This document shows positions 62,657 to 64,000 of a DNA stretch of 64,000 nt, one piece after another. Both the position numbers and the translations under genes were made by a program. A model generated the notes under the pieces. That model saw nothing but the letters and a program-made list of their open reading frames with translations, was not told where the DNA came from and ran no database searches. The first letter of the stretch is position 1. The number at the start of each line of letters is the position of its first letter. Source of the stretch: Miltoncostaea sp050250915. Lineage in GTDB: Bacteria > Actinomycetota > Thermoleophilia > Miltoncostaeales > Miltoncostaeaceae. The stretch is taken from NCBI GenBank assembly GCA_050250915.1, contig JBFWNT010000010.1, positions 62,001-126,000 on the forward strand, read 5' to 3'.

Positions 62657-63717
62657 GACGCCATCCGGGCCGGCGGCGCCGCGCGCCGCGAGGCCGCCTG
62701 GGCGATCGCCAGGGCCATCGCGTCCAGGGGGACCACCGCATCCTGGAGGCCCGCCTCCCTGATGGAGCGGGGCATCCCCCACACCACGCAGGTGCGCTCG
62801 TCCTCGATCAGGACCGTCCCGCCCGCCTCCTTCACGGCGCGCGCGCCCACCAGGCCGTCGTCGCCCATCCCGGTCAGCACGGCCAGGGTGACCCGGGCGC
62901 CGTAGTGGCGGACCGCCGACGCGATCGTCACGTCCGCCCGCGGGCGGAGCGCGCCGATCGGGGGCGCCTGCGACAGCCGCGCGCGGCCCCGGGACGCCAC
63001 CTCCAGGTGCGAGCCGCCCGGCGCCAGCAGCGCCACGTCCGGGCGGATGTCGTCGACCGGGCCCGCCTCGCGCACCGCCATCGCCGACTCCGCGTCCAGC
63101 TGCGCCGCGAGCGTCCCCGTGAACCCCACCGGCATGTGCTGCACGATCAGCACGCCCGCCCCGAGGGGCGACGGCAGGTGCGGCACCACCGTGTGCAGCG
63201 CGCGGGGGCCGCCCGTGGAGGTCGCGATGACCACCAGGTCGCCGCCCGCCGCCGCCGCCAGGGACGCCAGGCGCGTGCCCGGCGCCGTCGGCCGCGGCAC
63301 GCGCCCGAGCGCCGACGGGCGCACGGCGGCCGCCGCCCGCACCTTGGCGACCAGCTCGTCGCGGCTGGAGCCCCAGCTCAGGGCGGACAGCCGCAGCGCG
63401 GGCTTCTCGACCGCGTCCACGGCGCCCAGCGCGAGCGCGCGGGTGGTGGCCGCGGTGCCGGCCCCGGTGAGGGTCGAGACCATCACCACCGGCGTCGGCC
63501 GCGTGCGCATCAGCTCGGCCAGGCCCTCCAGGCCGTCGCGGCGCGGCATCTCCACGTCCAGGGTGATGACGTCCGGCCGCAGCGCCTCGGCCTGCTCCAC
63601 CAGCTCGATCCCGTCGCGCGCCTCGCCGGCGACGGCCATGCCGCCGTCGGTGAGCATGTCCGACAGCACCCTCCGCAGCAGCGGCGAGTCGTCGCAGATC
63701 AGGACCCGGGGGGCCAC
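62653..63717 (-). CDS. cheB: Chemoreceptor methylesterase CheB
   Basis: A 354-residue response regulator with an N-terminal receiver (RVLICDDSPLLRRVL; phospho-Asp in VITLDVEMPRRDG) and a C-terminal methylesterase: VVIATSTGGPRAL with the catalytic Ser, LIVQHMPVGFTG with His, and VLTGMGDDG with Asp. The GTG at 63717 is chosen since it begins right before the receiver. The frame continues upstream to a GTA that overlaps the cheY stop (GTAA), so the true start could be there or at another non-standard codon. Confidence 0.93.
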   Translation of the reverse strand: MAPRVLICDDSPLLRRVLSDMLTDGGMAVAGEARDGIELVEQAEALRPDVITLDVEMPRRDGLEGLAELMRTRPTPVVMVSTLTGAGTAATTRALALGAVDAVEKPALRLSALSWGSSRDELVAKVRAAAAVRPSALGRVPRPTAPGTRLASLAAAAGGDLVVIATSTGGPRALHTVVPHLPSPLGAGVLIVQHMPVGFTGTLAAQLDAESAMAVREAGPVDDIRPDVALLAPGGSHLEVASRGRARLSQAPPIGALRPRADVTIASAVRHYGARVTLAVLTGMGDDGLVGARAVKEAGGTVLIEDERTCVVWGMPRSIREAGLQDAVVPLDAMALAIAQAASRRAAPPARMAS

Positions 63718-63737
63718 CGGCGCGGACCCCGGCCGGT

Positions 63738-64000
63738 TTACGCGAGCGCCTTCTGGACGGCCTCGAGCACCCGGTCCGGCTGGAACGGCTTCACGATGAA
63801 GTCCCTCGCCCCCGCCTGGATCGACTCGATCACCATCGACTGCTGACCCATCGCCGAGCACATCACCACCCGCGCCGACGGATCCGCCGCACGGATCTCC
63901 TTCAACGCCGCCAGGCCATCCATCTCCGGCATCGTGATGTCCATCGTCGTCAGATCCGGGTTCAGCTCCCGGTACTTGCTGACCGCCACCGCCCCGTTCT
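63738..64000 (-). CDS. cheY: CheY-type receiver protein, N-terminus cut by the window
   Basis: The frame is open to the window edge, so only the last 87 codons are visible. The phosphorylated Asp is in LTTMDITMPEMDGLAAL, then VVMCSAMGQ, and the conserved Lys is in ARDFIVKPFQPDRVLEAV, with no output domain after it. It is therefore a single-domain CheY. The TAA stop lies 20 bases before the cheB start. A GTG at 63989 is internal and not the start. It shares the operon with cheB and cheR. Confidence 0.92.
   Translation of the reverse strand, partial: NGAVAVSKYRELNPDLTTMDITMPEMDGLAALKEIRAADPSARVVMCSAMGQQSMVIESIQAGARDFIVKPFQPDRVLEAVQKALA

Overview
The window is extremely GC-rich, gene-dense bacterial chromosome. 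GTG, TTG and ATG starts are all used, genes are often joined by 4-base start/stop overlaps (GTGA, ATGA), and many transcripts look leaderless. Together with GlgE and TreS-maltokinase (typical of Actinomycetota), a ParA, an HtpX and a full flagellar/chemotaxis set, this suggests a motile actinobacterium, perhaps of class Thermoleophilia. The class assignment is an inference from gene content; there is no rRNA in the window to test it. I saw no tRNA, rRNA, CRISPR array, insertion sequence or prophage, and no gap between genes longer than about 220 bases.

Layout. 1-7014: end of a leucyl aminopeptidase, a small membrane protein and an NTF2-like protein, then on the minus strand hisC-meaB, and a plus-strand run of a hexapeptide acyltransferase, a glycosyltransferase, a LON-domain protein, a YgfZ-type folate-binding protein and a small unknown. 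7011-11133: an FAD oxidoreductase, a small unknown protein and a GAF-GGDEF-HD-GYP-GAF cyclic-di-GMP enzyme. 11137-18721 (minus): parA-ftsZ-ggt-small unknown, a NarL-type two-component pair, and htpX with an 84-residue partner. 18868-21775: a lipoprotein, an ABC-2 exporter and a metallo-beta-lactamase-like protein. 21849-25164: a tyrosinase operon with a HEAT-repeat protein and a HEAT/SCO1 fusion, the most distinctive cluster in the window.

25161-36390 is an alpha-glucan/trehalose island: malQ divergent from glgE-glgB-treZ-glgX-treY. Its partner, a treS-maltokinase fusion, lies at 43154-46522. The set can convert trehalose to maltose, maltose to maltose-1-phosphate, and that to branched glucan, and can debranch glucan and return it to trehalose through TreY/TreZ. 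36429-43095 holds an MFS exporter, a compact penicillin-binding-protein-like protein, a TetR regulator, and two tandem secreted paralogues, each with seven delta-60 repeats and a glycine/aspartate-rich RTX-like tail, both under the same leaderless promoter.

46603-49916: hflX, two small integral membrane proteins and an L,D-transpeptidase. 49962-64000 is motility: uncharacterised small genes, a PilZ protein, flhF, flhA, flhB, cheD, cheC, cheA, then (divergent) a YyaC-family protein and a membrane protein, then cheR, cheB and the end of a cheY. The cyclic-di-GMP enzyme and the PilZ protein beside flhF together suggest second-messenger control of swimming.
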